Positions 24,701 through 32,574 of a DNA stretch of 64,000 nt are shown one piece after another. Made by a program: the position numbers and the translations under genes. Within the stretch, counting starts at the first letter, position 1. Each line of letters starts with the position of its first letter. The notes under the pieces are model-generated. The model did not search any database. It saw only the letters and a program-made list of their open reading frames with translations, and was not told the DNA's origin. Origin of the DNA: Mactra quadrangularis (Eukaryota > Mollusca > Bivalvia > Venerida > Mactridae); assembly GCA_025267735.1 (NCBI GenBank), contig CM046295.1, positions 21,670,938 to 21,734,937 on the forward strand, read 5' to 3'.

Positions 24701-27700
24701 CTCAGTTTTCCCTTTTTGACTGCTATGCATAATTAATACTGATATATTTCAGCTGGGTTTCAGATTTATGGGTTTCTACAAACATGTACCTTTACTATGG
24801 AATCATGTGTGCAGAAAATCTATGAACACTTGTATTAATAAATAAAGATTGAAATTGCCAATTCATTTACAAATGTATGCTGCACTCAGCTTTCTTAGTA
24901 AACCATGTACTTTATTATTTAAACCAAATATATGCTAAGATTTGTTCGTTTGTGAGTTTATCTGATAACAGATAGAAAAGTTAATGGAGGGCAACTTCAA
25001 TATTGTTTACTAATATAGAAGAAATTTGTTCAATCATTGGCTATTTATAGATACTTTATCTATCTATCTATATATATTTTTCAGTTAAAGAAGGAATGTA
25101 AATTAACAGTAGAATTATTAGACACAGATCATGAGGCAGCTGAGGATCCTGTAGAAGTTGAACGCTGGTCAGAATATGTTGAAAAATTTGTTAGTAACGA
25201 TGAGACTGTAGCTGAAGATATGAAAGATGTCATGTTTAAAAAACCTGTCTTCTTATCAAGGTATGTTGAATAGGGCTGTCACAATATACCGGTATATTGC
25301 AATACGCAGCTGGGGCAATATGTACCACGGTACGATTTTAACGTACCGGTATTTGGCAATATTTTTTATTTCATTGGAAAATTCTTCCCTTCACGAAATA
25401 AAGTAGCGAAATGTCAGTTTTCCATTATTCATTCCATCTAATCTTAAGTTACAATAATTTAACTGATTAGGGCGTGTCACAGACCTAAATGTTTTCAACG
25501 AAAACCGGGTTATTGTAATGCCGAAGTCGGCTGGTGGGCGGGCGGGAGTCAACTTTTGATTTCTGTTCTATAACTTTAGCTTGCTTTGGCCTATTGACAC
25601 CAAACTTGGTGTATGGGTAGCTTATATCAAGAGGCAGCTTGGGATTGCTACCCAGGTGTCTGTGATCAAGGTTAAGGTCACTGACACTGCATGCAACCAA
25701 AATAACAGCATCATTTTTCTCCACTGCCATCTTTCATTTCTCATTCCTGTCACATCAAAACTTAGTCATTGAAAACCTGGTTTCGTCGCATTGCGGCGCT
25801 TCTTGTGATTTATAATAAACAGTTTTTGTGTATCTGACGTTTTAACAAATGAGTACAAGGTTAATTAGTTAAACCAAGCTGCTTATTTTTTGACTGAATA
25901 GTTGGCCATGAAATAGTTGAATAATCACTGACTGCTTATTTTCAGAAATGTTCGTCAATGGCGACAAAGAAATAAGGAACAGACGAACAAATTAGAACTG
26001 GAAGAAATTCTGAATAGAAAATCAGATTCAGATAAGGAAACTTCGGAAGAGGAAACGAAAAATGATAAAAGTGAAAATGAACTAAACGCTGACGAACAAA
26101 AAGAGGACGATGATTGCGAAATGGCCAATAGTAATGAAAGTGAGGCTAACGCTGATAATAGCTCTAGTGACCTAGTTAAACTCTCGGACGAGTTAAAGAG
26201 AGCGGATGACGTTGATATTCTAGACAATACTGAGTGTAAATTTAATGTGAACTCTTTCAAACTTGTGTATGTCGTCAATAGTGAAAGTTACCTTTATAAA
26301 CGTATGGCCTTGCAAAGAGCTAGGGAGGTGAGTTGGTATAAAATTTTTGAAGTATTTTTAGTCGCATCTTTTTTAGCCAGATTTTTCAGGAAAAAAATCA
26401 GCTTATAGTTTGATGAAACCTGGATGGGCAGTTGGGAGGGCGTCTGGTGTTAACAATTGCATTAAAGTTTTTCTTTACCATATATTTCTGCCATTTATTG
26501 TCAGATTTTTATGAAACTTTATACTATTATAACATACCATGTGATGAACAGATTTAGAAAGTAACGACAACTATCTGCCTTTATTATGGATTATTTCCCT
26601 TTGTAATTTTTGCATTTAAGTTTTTAACTGGTAGAGCCTACTCCGCTAGCTCAGTAGTGTGCAAGTCTATTGATCGAGGAGTGGTTAGTTTGATTCCTAG
26701 GCAGAGCATACCTTCGTGGAGCTTAGTCATGAAATAATTTCTACAACTATTCTCCCTCCTACCACTGATTCTAAGTCATGAAAGCCAGTTGTCGGTCACT
26801 GACTAAAGTATATGCTTGGTTACTGATTCACAGCTAAATCCAGAGATTTAGCCTTCTCAGGAACGATGAGTTGGTTGACTGGCTGCTGTGATATGTCTTA
26901 TAGAATGTGTTACTACGGCATTACTCCTAACAAAACCAAAAAACATTTGTATTATATTGTTTGTTTATATTTTACAGTCTCATCAGAAAGTGTCCTTGAA
27001 GTTACATAATAAATTTAAATCTTGGGTAGATAAATGGAGAAAAAGTAAGTCTTAAAAGTATTGATTATAAAATTTTTACTTATTGTCAATAAACAACACC
27101 TTGTTTTGTTTGACTCTTCCAGGGCTTGACGTTTAAAGTTGTCATATTGCCCTTGAAAACCTTTTTAGGTTTGGGCACCTTGTTGCTGTAATTTGATATG
27201 GACAAGTAAAATATTCAGCTGATTATCCAACAGGGCAGAAAATAAGCCTTGTTAAGAATCATCTGGTGAAAGAAAAATGTCCAGAAAATAGCTAATTGAC
27301 CCAGTTGTGCTAAATACCAAAACTTTATAGGTGTAGGAATTCGAAATTAGTAATTTAGAGAGTCTAGCTAGATGATACTTTTACTCTCTAAAATAAAACA
27401 TAATAAATTTGGCCACTGCTAGAGAGAATAAAAAGGTGAAGACTGGAATGGTTTAAAAATTCGAATTATATGGGTGAACATACACAGAATTAATACTGAT
27501 TTCAGTATTATAAGAATGAATTACTCAATTTATATGAAATATGACTATTTCAGTATTTTGAACGAAGGTTTTCAGTATTTTCAAAACTTTTAACTTTCAC
27601 CTGTGAAAAAATGATAACAAAACTAATTGTGTATTTCAGGCAATGTAACAAAAGACATGGAACTCAAGTGTAACCGATGGTTGCTAGGGGAGACAGATGA

Positions 27701-27821
27701 TAACCGACCTTGTGTGACCTCCAAGAGAGAAATAGATAACCCTGACAAATCTCCATATTATAAATACTCTAAATATCAAGTAAAATTTCTAAAAGAACAG
27801 CCGGATATGGACCAAGAATAA
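3729..27821 (+). CDS. sin3a: Sin3 transcriptional co-repressor (SIN3A/SIN3B family), complete, 26 coding exons
   Basis: Nuclear scaffold that bridges DNA-bound repressors to class I histone deacetylases. Exons: 3729-3895, 4215-4329, 5210-5361, 6230-6440, 7227-7415, 8194-8289, 9132-9278, 10016-10168, 10781-10867, 12010-12128, 12945-13075, 13840-13937, 14487-14603, 15184-15341, 15936-16016, 16918-17101, 18767-18893, 20276-20389, 21898-22184, 22668-22851, 23458-23627, 24322-24504, 25085-25260, 25946-26327, 26978-27044, 27640-27821 (TAA). All borders are GT/AG and phases agree; the sum is 4077 nt, 1358 residues (human SIN3A 1273). PAH1 is about 107-178 ([12 protein letters not shown]...[13 protein letters not shown]), PAH2 264-345 ([14 protein letters not shown]), PAH3 430-505. 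The co-repressor/HDAC-interaction region follows ([30 protein letters not shown]), then the C-terminal Sin3 domain from 912 ([33 protein letters not shown]). Exons 19 and 24 encode long acidic linkers, which helps explain the extra length. An in-frame TGA at 3717-3719 supports the start. Exon calls are by eye against the remembered human protein. Confidence 0.96.
4684..4920 (+). mobile_element. SINE-A copy in Sin3 intron, 3' truncated
   Basis: SINE-A is the main repeat of the window. It has a tRNA-like head, then gggcatactttcgtggagct, tggtcatgaaat..atttct, ccattctccctcctacca, gtcagtcactgac..aagtatg and a tail ending ggcgttaaacccaacaaa; full length is about 300 bp. This copy holds the head to the 'ggttaatagc' part and lacks the tail. 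Confidence 0.75.
5448..5545 (+). mobile_element. tRNA-like SINE fragment (agcttttatggg family, copy 3)
   Basis: The block 'gcctttaagctagcttttgtg...ggtagcgtccgcttacaattcagg...gactctcagtttggac' matches 3490-3600 and 3062-3140. The copies are diverged. Confidence 0.5.
5952..6211 (+). mobile_element. tatacccccgc element, copy A
   Basis: This 260-bp element begins tatacccccgcttcgaagaa and pairs at once with aggggggtata, making a hairpin at its left end. It then runs through ccgtccgttacaaaatttcc, agtcccatgtggtgtaaagc and a right end gcgggggtatcactagtgag. It is highly similar to copies at 19488-19747 and 19940-20211. This copy ends only about 20 bases before Sin3 exon 4, so it supplies part of the polypyrimidine/branch region. 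Confidence 0.9.
7480..8110 (+). mobile_element. SINE-A copy split by a MITE
   Basis: The SINE-A head to 'cactggttaa' lies at 7480-7662. The missing tail (catccagagataaagcctttcc ... gttaaactcaacaa) resumes near 8010. The gap is filled by a separate element with its own inverted ends (7667-7998). The SINE is therefore older than the insertion. Confidence 0.8.
7667..7998. mobile_element. MITE inside SINE-A, CAGTCCCATAAA ends
   Basis: Perfect 12-bp terminal inverted repeats cagtcccataaa / tttatgggactg bound about 332 bp of more GC-rich sequence (gccgtgagggcaccgtac...). No transposase frame is present. The target duplication is not clear, because 5-15 extra bases lie at the right border. Confidence 0.75.
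11316..11785. mobile_element. MITE-like element, catggttc ends
   Basis: The left end catggttcgcacaggt and right end acctgtgtatgaaccatg are imperfect inverted repeats. Inside, 'cccttaaaaag.ccttgaaaa' blocks are repeated near both ends. CATCA flanks both sides. It sits in the long Sin3 intron between exons 9 and 10. Confidence 0.6.
12248..12345 (+). mobile_element. tRNA-like SINE head
   Basis: 'gtgtggccaagcggttagta' resembles a tRNA-Leu/Ser A box, followed by a poor B box (gtgtgaaaccc). It is a SINE or tRNA pseudogene fragment, with no intact cloverleaf that I can fold. Confidence 0.4.
12489..12829. mobile_element. hAT-like MITE 1 with 8-bp target duplication
   Basis: The ends tagggctgtca / tgacagcccta are inverted. 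Direct 8-bp flanks atcataac (12481-12488) and atcataat (12830-12837) match at 7 of 8 positions. hAT elements are known for 8-bp duplications and TAGGG-type ends. The left part (caatataccggtatattgca) is itself palindromic and is shared with 25271. Confidence 0.85.
13156..13523 (+). mobile_element. MITE family AGGGAC (copy 2)
   Basis: It starts agggaccttagtcagttatt and ends aattgacaaaggtccct. It aligns along its length with 455-803. It lies in the Sin3 intron after exon 11. Confidence 0.8.
14135..14335 (+). repeat. Dispersed repeat (tttattatggattatttccc family, copy 1)
   Basis: Blocks gttaacaattgc.ttaaagtttt, tttattgtcagat.t.tatgaa and ttattatggattatttccct are shared with 26440-26635. The last block also occurs at 47546-47655. 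A poly-G tract precedes it (14127-14137). Confidence 0.6.
15577..15720. repeat. (TA)n microsatellite and poly-C tract
   Basis: About 11 TA units lie at 15579-15600, and a run of about 15 C lies at 15704-15719, both in the Sin3 intron after exon 14. Both are simple-sequence and likely polymorphic in length. Confidence 0.85.
16119..16511. mobile_element. MITE, tccgacaatattaacctg ends (copy 1)
   Basis: The left end agtccgacaatattaacctg is matched by the inverse caggttaatattgtcgga at the right end, bounding about 390 bp. A shorter relative lies at 28395-28608. Non-coding, in a Sin3 intron. Confidence 0.8.
17131..17958. mobile_element. hAT-like element 2, 828 bp
   Basis: Perfect 16-bp inverted ends tagaggtgaaacgatt / aatcgtttcacctcta are flanked by taaaattt and taatattt (7 of 8). 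It is rich in aatcg/cgatt near both ends (subterminal repeats). It holds no transposase frame, so it is non-autonomous. It begins about 30 bases after Sin3 exon 16. Confidence 0.85.
18085..18174 (+). repeat. Perfect 45-bp tandem duplication
   Basis: A 45-bp unit beginning ttgtttacttttccgttctt is present twice head to tail with no mismatch, which implies a recent duplication. It lies in the Sin3 intron before exon 17. Confidence 0.85.
18310..18592 (+). mobile_element. SINE-A copy
   Basis: Near full-length: the tRNA-like head has an A-box-like gagctcagttagtattgt and a degenerate B-box-like ggttggattccc, then ggggcatactttt, the ccattctccctcctaccaat core and the tail ggagttaaacccaacaaa. Confidence 0.85.
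18615..18765 (+). repeat. Degenerate tandem repeat, gaatatataaatattgaccc
   Basis: Four to five units of about 30-35 bp, built on 'ttacatgaatatataaatattgaccctt', run up to the Sin3 exon 17 acceptor. Confidence 0.65.
18959..19262 (+). mobile_element. SINE-A copy with good B box
   Basis: The head gccagctagctcagcatgca and the B box ggttcgattcc resemble an RNA polymerase III promoter. The core and tail (ggcattaaacccaacaaa, then an A-rich end) are complete. It lies directly before a LINE remnant. Confidence 0.88.
19488..19747 (+). mobile_element. tatacccccgc element, copy B, inside LINE remnant
   Basis: It has the same left hairpin and right end as the copies at 5952-6211 and 19940-20211. It interrupts the LINE frame after codons reading Leu-Tyr-Tyr. 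No clear target duplication longer than about 4 bases is present. Confidence 0.9.
19940..20211 (+). mobile_element. tatacccccgc element, copy C, inside LINE remnant
   Basis: It inserts between the His codon of EDEFH and the following Phe codon of the LINE frame. It differs from copy B by a short expansion of the cgtgcgtgcgtccgtccgtc stretch and scattered substitutions. Confidence 0.9.
20823..21100. mobile_element. hAT-like MITE 3 with perfect 8-bp duplication
   Basis: The ends tagggctgtca / tgacagcccta are identical to MITE 1. The flanks ttaaaact (20815-20822) and ttaaaact (21101-21108) match perfectly. The interior (tatattgatatatcaccgat) differs from MITE 1, so the two share ends only. It lies in the Sin3 intron after exon 18. 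Confidence 0.92.
21364..21535 (-). mobile_element. SINE-A copy, inverted, partial
   Basis: On the minus strand it reads head, core (ccattctccctcctac) and gtcagtcactgac; the 3' tail is missing. It abuts the Harbinger-like MITE at 21562. Confidence 0.75.
21562..21780. mobile_element. Harbinger-like MITE, copy 2, TTA duplication
   Basis: Near-perfect inverted ends of about 28 bp (ggccacaacaaattgatcat / atgatcaacttgttgtggcc) are flanked by TTA on both sides (21559-21561, 21781-21783). A 3-bp TWA duplication is the hallmark of the PIF/Harbinger superfamily. At 219 bp it is too short to encode transposase. Confidence 0.88.
23335..23450 (+). repeat. Tandem repeat caagggagataattttgt.atcaaacat
   Basis: About three to four units of 30-35 bp directly precede the Sin3 exon 21 acceptor. 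The same gggagataa core is scattered through the Sin3 3' UTR. Confidence 0.75.
23679..23820. mobile_element. Short MITE with perfect 8-bp duplication, catgggtgcaag ends
   Basis: The inverted ends catgggtgcaag / cttgcacccatg bound 142 bp. The direct flanks taacaggg (23671-23678) and taacaggg (23821-23828) are identical. Relatives with catggg.gaaag ends lie at 37279-37595 and 54644-54782. An 8-bp duplication suggests hAT. Confidence 0.88.
25271..25448 (+). mobile_element. hAT-like MITE, left half, 10 bases after a Sin3 donor
   Basis: It begins tagggctgtcacaatatacc and follows MITE 1 (12489) closely for about 170 bp, then loses similarity; no right end or duplication is visible. It starts ten bases inside the intron after Sin3 exon 23. 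Confidence 0.75.
25485..25808 (+). mobile_element. Dispersed element ending cgcattgcggcgcttcttgt
   Basis: This block of higher GC content runs from 'cgaaaaccgggttattgtaa' to 'gaaaacctggtttcgtcgca ttgcggcgcttcttgtg'. The ends (cgaaaaccgggtt / aacctggtttcg) are partly inverted. It resembles short bivalve repeats I recall, but only one copy lies here. Confidence 0.45.
26440..26635 (+). repeat. Dispersed repeat (tttattatggattatttccc family, copy 2)
   Basis: It aligns with 14135-14335 over about 200 bp. It starts about 110 bases after Sin3 exon 24. Confidence 0.6.
26637..26938 (+). mobile_element. SINE-A copy
   Basis: Near full-length, from 'ctccgctagctcagtagtgtgcaag' through the ctattctccctcctaccact core to 'ggcattactcctaacaaaacc'. 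It ends about 40 bases before Sin3 exon 25. Confidence 0.85.
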
Positions 27822-27839
27822 AGTGAAAAAATATATTTT

Positions 27840-28270
27840 TATGAAAAAAAATAAGGGAGAATTTTTATGAAACAGGGGAGACAATTTGTACTGAAATGTT
27901 TAAAACAAGGGAGGTAAATGGTTAAAACAAGGGAGATAATTTGTACTGAATGAATGGAACATGATGAGGAAAGGGAGACAAATTATGCTGAAATCAGAAA
28001 TGTAGTGTTTACAACAAGGGAGGTTATTTGCATTGAAATGAAAAACATGGAGATAATTTGTATTGGAAGAATAGAAACATGAAAAGTAAATGATGAAAAA
28101 CAAGGAAATACATTATTATTGCAAGGGAGATAATTTGACTTAAGTGAACTTTGAACTAAGGGAGATCATTCATGTTGAATTTAAGAGTGATATTGAATAA
28201 CAAGGAAGATACATGATAAGAAATAAGGGAGGTAATTCATGTTGGACTATTGAAAGATTTTTAAACTAGG
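27840..28270 (+). repeat. Degenerate gggagataatttgtact repeat in Sin3 3' UTR
   Basis: The core 'aacaagggagataatttg' and variants (agggaggta, aagggagaca) recur about a dozen times at irregular spacing of 25-60 bases. If transcribed, it gives the UTR a strongly purine-rich sense strand. Confidence 0.7.
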
Positions 28271-28394
28271 AGGACAAATGTTGAATTAAAGGAGTATTGA
28301 AAAGCTGAGGATTGGAAAGCACTATTGGAACTGGGGGGGGGGGGGGTAGTCATATTGAAATTGAAGAAACAATTGCAAAAGTAGAAGCCCTTGT

Positions 28395-28608
28395 TTAGTC
28401 CAACAATATTAATCTGAGCTTGTACTGCCTTATTAAAATAACATGATTCACTATTGAATTGTGGGTCATGCTTTCATTGAACTTGGTCATGATATAATAT
28501 CTAGGGCCATTCTTCCTCTTACCACTGATTCTAAATCAAGTTTTAAGACACTGACGGAAGTATGTGCATTTAGATAAAGCTCATGTTAATATTGTTCAAC
28601 TATACATG
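28395..28608. mobile_element. MITE, tccaacaatattaatctg ends (copy 2), with SINE-A fragment inside
   Basis: The ends tagtccaacaatattaatct and catgttaatattgttcaact are inverted and related to 16119-16511. The middle (28468-28570) carries SINE-A core sequence (gggtcatgctttcattgaac, tcttaccactgattctaaat). Confidence 0.7.
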
Positions 28609-28918
28609 TATAAAAAATTAATGATGGAAACATAAGAGAATTTAGTTAGTGATTGGTTTTAAATAGAACTTGAATACATTTGTGGAAGTAATTCAGAGTG
28701 GGGCTACCTAAGGTCCTGTTTGTATTTTACAATATTTATAACAAATCCTTGTTTCGGTTTATATATTAAAATGTTTCTATTTAATTTATTAAATAACATG
28801 AATTTCTTACAATGTCTTTTTCCACAACCCATTTGCCCAATGTCTGCCATGTTGTCTGGGTTCATGAAATTCAATTCAGGCTGATAAAAAAATATTAACT
28901 TTATATAATAGTGCCAGT

Positions 28919-29285
28919 TGATAATTGGGCAAAGGCTGAATTAGATGAAAGATTAGATGAAATTCACCAGCCAAAATCAATTTTCATTAATCTATGGCTT
29001 TGGTCTAGTGGGATGAAGGCAAATACTGGATTGAAAAATAAGGAAAATTCGCTAGCTCAAATTGATTTTCATTAGTGAAGGACTCGGGGCTAGTCAGGTT
29101 TGGGCAAAGGCTGGATTGGAAAATTTACTGGCCCAAATTGGTTTTCATTCATAAAGGATTCTTGGCTAGTGGATTTAAGGCAAAGACTATTGAAAAAAAA
29201 AGAAAATTTGCTAGCCCTAATTGGTTTTCATTAGTAAAGGGCTCAGGGCTAGTTGAGTTAAGGCTAAGATTTGATTACTTGTATT
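28919..29285 (+). repeat. Minisatellite with a unit of about 75 bp
   Basis: About four to five diverged units contain gctagcccaaattggttttc, attagtaaaggactc.gggct, agt..g.tttgggcaaaggct and ggattgaaaaa. It lies within the proposed Sin3 3' UTR. Confidence 0.75.
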
Positions 29286-29477
29286 GTATTGGTTTTTAAG
29301 TTATAAATATTTTGTCTGACAAATGTGTTCTTTATTATTACATGTAGATTAAATATCATTTCATTTTTGTAAATAATACAACTCTCATGTATTGTATTAA
29401 TGTGTACAGTTTTCTGTGTCATAGAATAAACTATTGGTAATGATAAATTATTGTTTGTTGTGATTCCCATTAACTGC

Positions 29478-29640
29478 TGGGGCCTTAGCGTAGTCGTTAG
29501 CATGTTTGGCTTCGAATTTGGAGATTGCGGGTTCGAGTCTGGTCGCGGTAGGTCATACCCTATACATGAGTTGTCAGCCTCATGGTAGGGTAAGTTAATA
29601 CTAGTGATAGAAAAGTGTCCAGGAAACCTATAGTAAGAAG
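29478..29640 (+). mobile_element. tRNA-like SINE with clear A and B boxes
   Basis: 'ccttagcgtagtcgttagca' (A-box-like) and 'cgggttcgagtctg' (B box) are spaced as in a tRNA gene. A non-tRNA body follows (taggtcataccctatacatg...). The cloverleaf does not close well, so SINE is preferred over a functional tRNA. Confidence 0.55.
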
Positions 29641-29696
29641 AGCTGGCCATTGTATATATTAAGAACTAAATATGTGTTGAATACAACGATAAAACT

Positions 29697-29954
29697 CTGG
29701 CTGCCTTTCTAGCTCGGTAGTGCATAAGTCTACTGAGCTAAGAGATTGCAAGTTTGATTCTCAGGTGAGGCAAACTTTTGTGGAGCGTGGTCCTGATATT
29801 ATTTCTACAGCCATTCTCCCTCCTACCAATGATTCTAAAAGCATGTAGGGTAGTTGTCAGTCACTGACAGAAGTATGTGCCTATTTTATTGTTTAACAGC
29901 TAAAGAGAGATATTGTACCTTTCCAGGAACAGTGAGTAGATTGACTGAGCACCG
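29697..29954 (+). mobile_element. SINE-A copy with replaced tail
   Basis: The head and core are intact (tagctcggtagtgcataagt, ccattctccctcctaccaat). At 'ctgagcaccgttg' the SINE tail stops and a different repeat (ggatcc element, 29955-30112) begins. Confidence 0.75.
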
Positions 29955-30112
29955 TTGCCATTAAATCTATGTGAAGCTTCAAGAAAAACTGCTTCATGCT
30001 ACTTAAAAATGACTTGCAGTCAAGAAATACACTAATGGACTGATACATTTTGGCAAATCTGGGGGGGGGGTGTTCAGACCCCCCTGATCCTCCCTGCTAG
30101 ATCTGCCTACGA
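29955..30112 (+). mobile_element. ggcggatcc element, partial (copy 1)
   Basis: It shares ccattaaatctatgt.aagc, ttcatgctacttaaaaatga, cagtcaagaaatacac and a C-rich end (cagacccccctgatcctccc) with 37385-37554, 45712-45987 and, inverted, 38108-38352. Confidence 0.7.
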
Positions 30113-30169
30113 TATCTGACTATGCATCCATAGGTGTTGATTATTTGGCTGTGTAACAATACTGACTAG

Positions 30170-30667
30170 TATAGTGCGTACACATTGAACCTGACCTTAC
30201 CTTTCTCATTTGCATCTAATTACCATTTGCACGTATCCCGGCGAAAATCAATACCACGCCTACTATATGCTTCGGCTCGTTACATATTTAAGATGAAATG
30301 AGACATGTATAAAGTATACACATCACGCATGTAAAACAACTCACGATTCAAATGCAATCTAACGGGAAACTCGTGTTCTTACATTTTTGAATATAATTGA
30401 TAATAAAATGGATGGGGGATGGCGGTTGTGGGGCTAAAACCCACAACATTTTGAATTGGTAGCTAGCCTCATAGTATAATCATCTGGTCCAGTCCATGTG
30501 TAATAAACACTCATTGTACCCTTTAAATGTACTTTAAAATTAATCTCTGTGTTATAATTACATGGAGCCTTGACGATATAATCCGAGCACTAATACTACA
30601 TTCGTATTCAATGTAATGAATATTCTTGCATAAAGGTCAGGTCGGGGTCAACCTGTACGCACTATAT
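30170..30667 (-). mobile_element. tagtgcgtac MITE, inverted copy
   Basis: The ends tagtgcgtacacattgaacc and ggtcaacctgtacgcacta are inverted repeats. It is oriented opposite to the neighbouring copy at 30691-30923 and to 34572-34846. Confidence 0.75.
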
Positions 30668-30690
30668 ATCAATGATATGACTATTGTCTA

Positions 30691-30923
30691 TATTGTGCCT
30701 AAAGTATAACCTTAATCTAAACTTAATGCTAGAATATTCATTACATTGAATACGAATGTAGTATTAATGCTCAATACCAACATCGGAGTATTCACATTTT
30801 GAATATGTTGCTTGCGGAAGTGTAGAATAGGGGTGTTACTGATTTTCGTTCGGGATAATGTGTAGATAATTATTGGATGCAAATGTGAAAGGTCAGATCG
30901 GGGTTAAACTTTACGCACTATAC
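30691..30923 (+). mobile_element. tagtgcgtac MITE, direct copy
   Basis: It begins tattgtgcctaaagtataac and ends ggttaaactttacgcactat. It contains gaatacgaatgtagtattaa, shared with 34572-34846 and, in reverse complement, with the adjacent copy. The gap between the two copies is 23 bases. Confidence 0.75.
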
Positions 30924-31439
30924 AATGAAGTTGGTTATAATATGGGTCAATGAGATCATGTTACAATCAAGTAATTCACCAGAAAGTGAATTCTGAAGCA
31001 GAGTGGTATACTAGCTTACATAAAATTAGACATGAACTACCTGTCATGTTAATTTCTTTAATTTCACAAGTACTGGTGTTTAAAAACCAAGTACACATTT
31101 ACAAAAGTGTATGGGTAATTATGGATGGCAATGTACTGACAAAGGGTTATTATTCACACTGTAAAGTTATTAGAATTGCTTGGTAAGAAATATCTTAAGA
31201 AAATGTACAAATTATTATTTGTACAATAAAAATTAGGTTTGTTCAGTCTTTTAACTTATGAACCAACGAAAAGTCAGTGAATCCAAACTGATTATGTAAG
31301 TTAAAAGAAAAACAAGCTGTGAAATAAGCAAATATCCAATGAGCAAGTTTCAAAAGTTGTCCGTCATTTAAATTTCTTTGGGTTAATTTACGCATTTTCG
31401 TTATTTATTAATCTTTGAGCTCATTATTAATTTATTACC

Positions 31440-31524
31440 CACAATTCCTTACGTTACTTCCGCTTTGTTGAACCGGTACGTTTGACGTTGGTTTAGAGAG
31501 AAATTAACAGCTGGGTTGGCGAAA
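31440..31524 (+). promoter_or_regulatory. Likely promoter/5' UTR of the SMIM15-like gene
   Basis: An ETS-type core in ttacttccgctttg (31452-31465) lies about 65 bases before the ATG, in a short stretch richer in CpG than its surroundings. ETS sites near the start are common in broadly expressed animal genes. No TATA box is visible. Confidence 0.35.
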
Positions 31525-32341
31525 ATGGTTGAGATAGGATCCGGTCCCATTAAAGAAAGTATTGACAATACTGTTTTTATAGTTCCAGGGATTATCATTG
31601 GCTTTCTTGTCAGTAAGTGTGCTTTATTTGTCCTAATTGACACCTGTAATTTTAGTGTTTATCATTTGTCCGAAGTCCAATTTGATGTGTCACGTCGGTA
31701 GGTCTGTAATGAATTGAATGTCGTTTATATTTCACATAGATGAAAGTTTTCAGAATAAATGATGATTCCAATATTCTGAGACTAAATTACTTATTATATG
31801 AAATCTGTTAATTGAAGCTGCGGACATAGGTTTTCAGTATTTTCAAAATTCGCAACATCTGTACTGGTAATACTGTCATTTTCAACTGGCTTCCTGTTGG
31901 CTCAACCCTTTTGCATTGCAGTTGCATGTCTTCCCTATCACCTCGAAAAGCAGGGTTTATTTCCCACAGTTTTTATTCCGAGATTTTAGTCTTTCTTCTA
32001 AACATAATTTTTGTTTTAATGTGATTTTAATTTAAATCATGTTTCTGTTAAAAATTGCTGTGTCCATCGTCGTCATCTTCTTCCTGGTAAGGGACAGGAA
32101 TCCAAACTGGATTGTATTAAGTCCCGTGGGAAGACAATTTCAATAAGACAACCTTTAATGTAAAGCTCTGTAACAAAACCAAAACGAGAAACAGTGTTGA
32201 CTTTTTGACTCTTCACGTCTTTTTCAGTATTCTTCACATACAAACTTGTTAAAAGTTTGCGAGAGAAAGAACGCTTAAAGGAAGAAAAGAAAAAGTTAAA
32301 ACAACAAAGAAAAGAAAAAGAGATAAAGAAGAAGAAGAAAT
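31525..32341 (+). CDS. Small single-pass membrane protein with Lys-rich tail, SMIM15-like
   Basis: Two exons, 31525-31612 and 32228-32341, joined by a GT...AG intron, encode 66 residues. The first part (MVEIGSGPIKESIDNT) is a short polar N terminus, followed by one hydrophobic segment of about 20 residues (VFIVPGIIIGFLVIFFTY). The C-terminal half is a charged helix rich in Lys, Glu and Arg (KSLREKERLKEEKKKLK) ending in five lysines. Vertebrate SMIM15 has the same order and similar length (74 aa): short N terminus, one membrane span, KL.K.IE..EKEQKKK tail. Residue identity is low, so the family name is tentative. The lysine tail would suit retention in the endoplasmic reticulum. AATAAA at 32569-32574 gives a 3' UTR of about 250 bases. 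The two-exon structure and polyadenylation signal argue that it is real. Confidence 0.7.
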
Positions 32342-32568
32342 AGACGCCAGATTTTATAGTTGAGATGTTCCAAACTTTTTATATTGACAATAATTTGACT
32401 GTTGAGATATCAACGATGGTGTATGGGTATGGATTGATTCTATTTAAAATATGGAGATGACAGAAGTCGACTTTAGTTAGGTGTATAAGTATAGGGCTGT
32501 CAGAGTTTAAGAGTTTTATTTATTTCAAGATTACAAGATAGTAGCAATGCATTTGGTCAGAAATGTTC

Positions 32569-32574
32569 AATAAA
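32569..32574 (+). terminator. Polyadenylation signal of the SMIM15-like gene
   Basis: AATAAA lies 228 bases after the stop codon at 32339-32341; T-rich sequence (tatatttatttattt) follows within 30 bases. Confidence 0.6.

Larger units (their letters stand above)
27822..29445 (+). other. Sin3 3' UTR with likely polyadenylation site
   Basis: No further exon follows the Sin3 stop. AATAAA at 29425-29430 is followed by a GT-rich stretch (ttgtttgttgtg at about 29450), a good cleavage signal about 1.6 kb after the stop. Inside are gggagataa repeats, a poly-G run, a MITE with a SINE fragment and a tandem repeat. The end point is inferred. Confidence 0.5.

Noticed and set aside
25955..26278. Ser/Leu-rich minus-strand frame opposite Sin3 exon 24
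   Set aside because: Antisense shadow of an acidic exon that is in phase with its Sin3 neighbours.
29264..29650. 128-codon minus-strand frame
   Set aside because: Covers a SINE-like tRNA head and the proposed Sin3 polyadenylation region; the 'ELDLPRPDSNPQ'-like part is the antisense of the B box.
30950..31186. 78-codon open frame before the SMIM15-like gene
   Set aside because: No recognisable domain, no splice partner, adjacent to MITE DNA; treated as chance.
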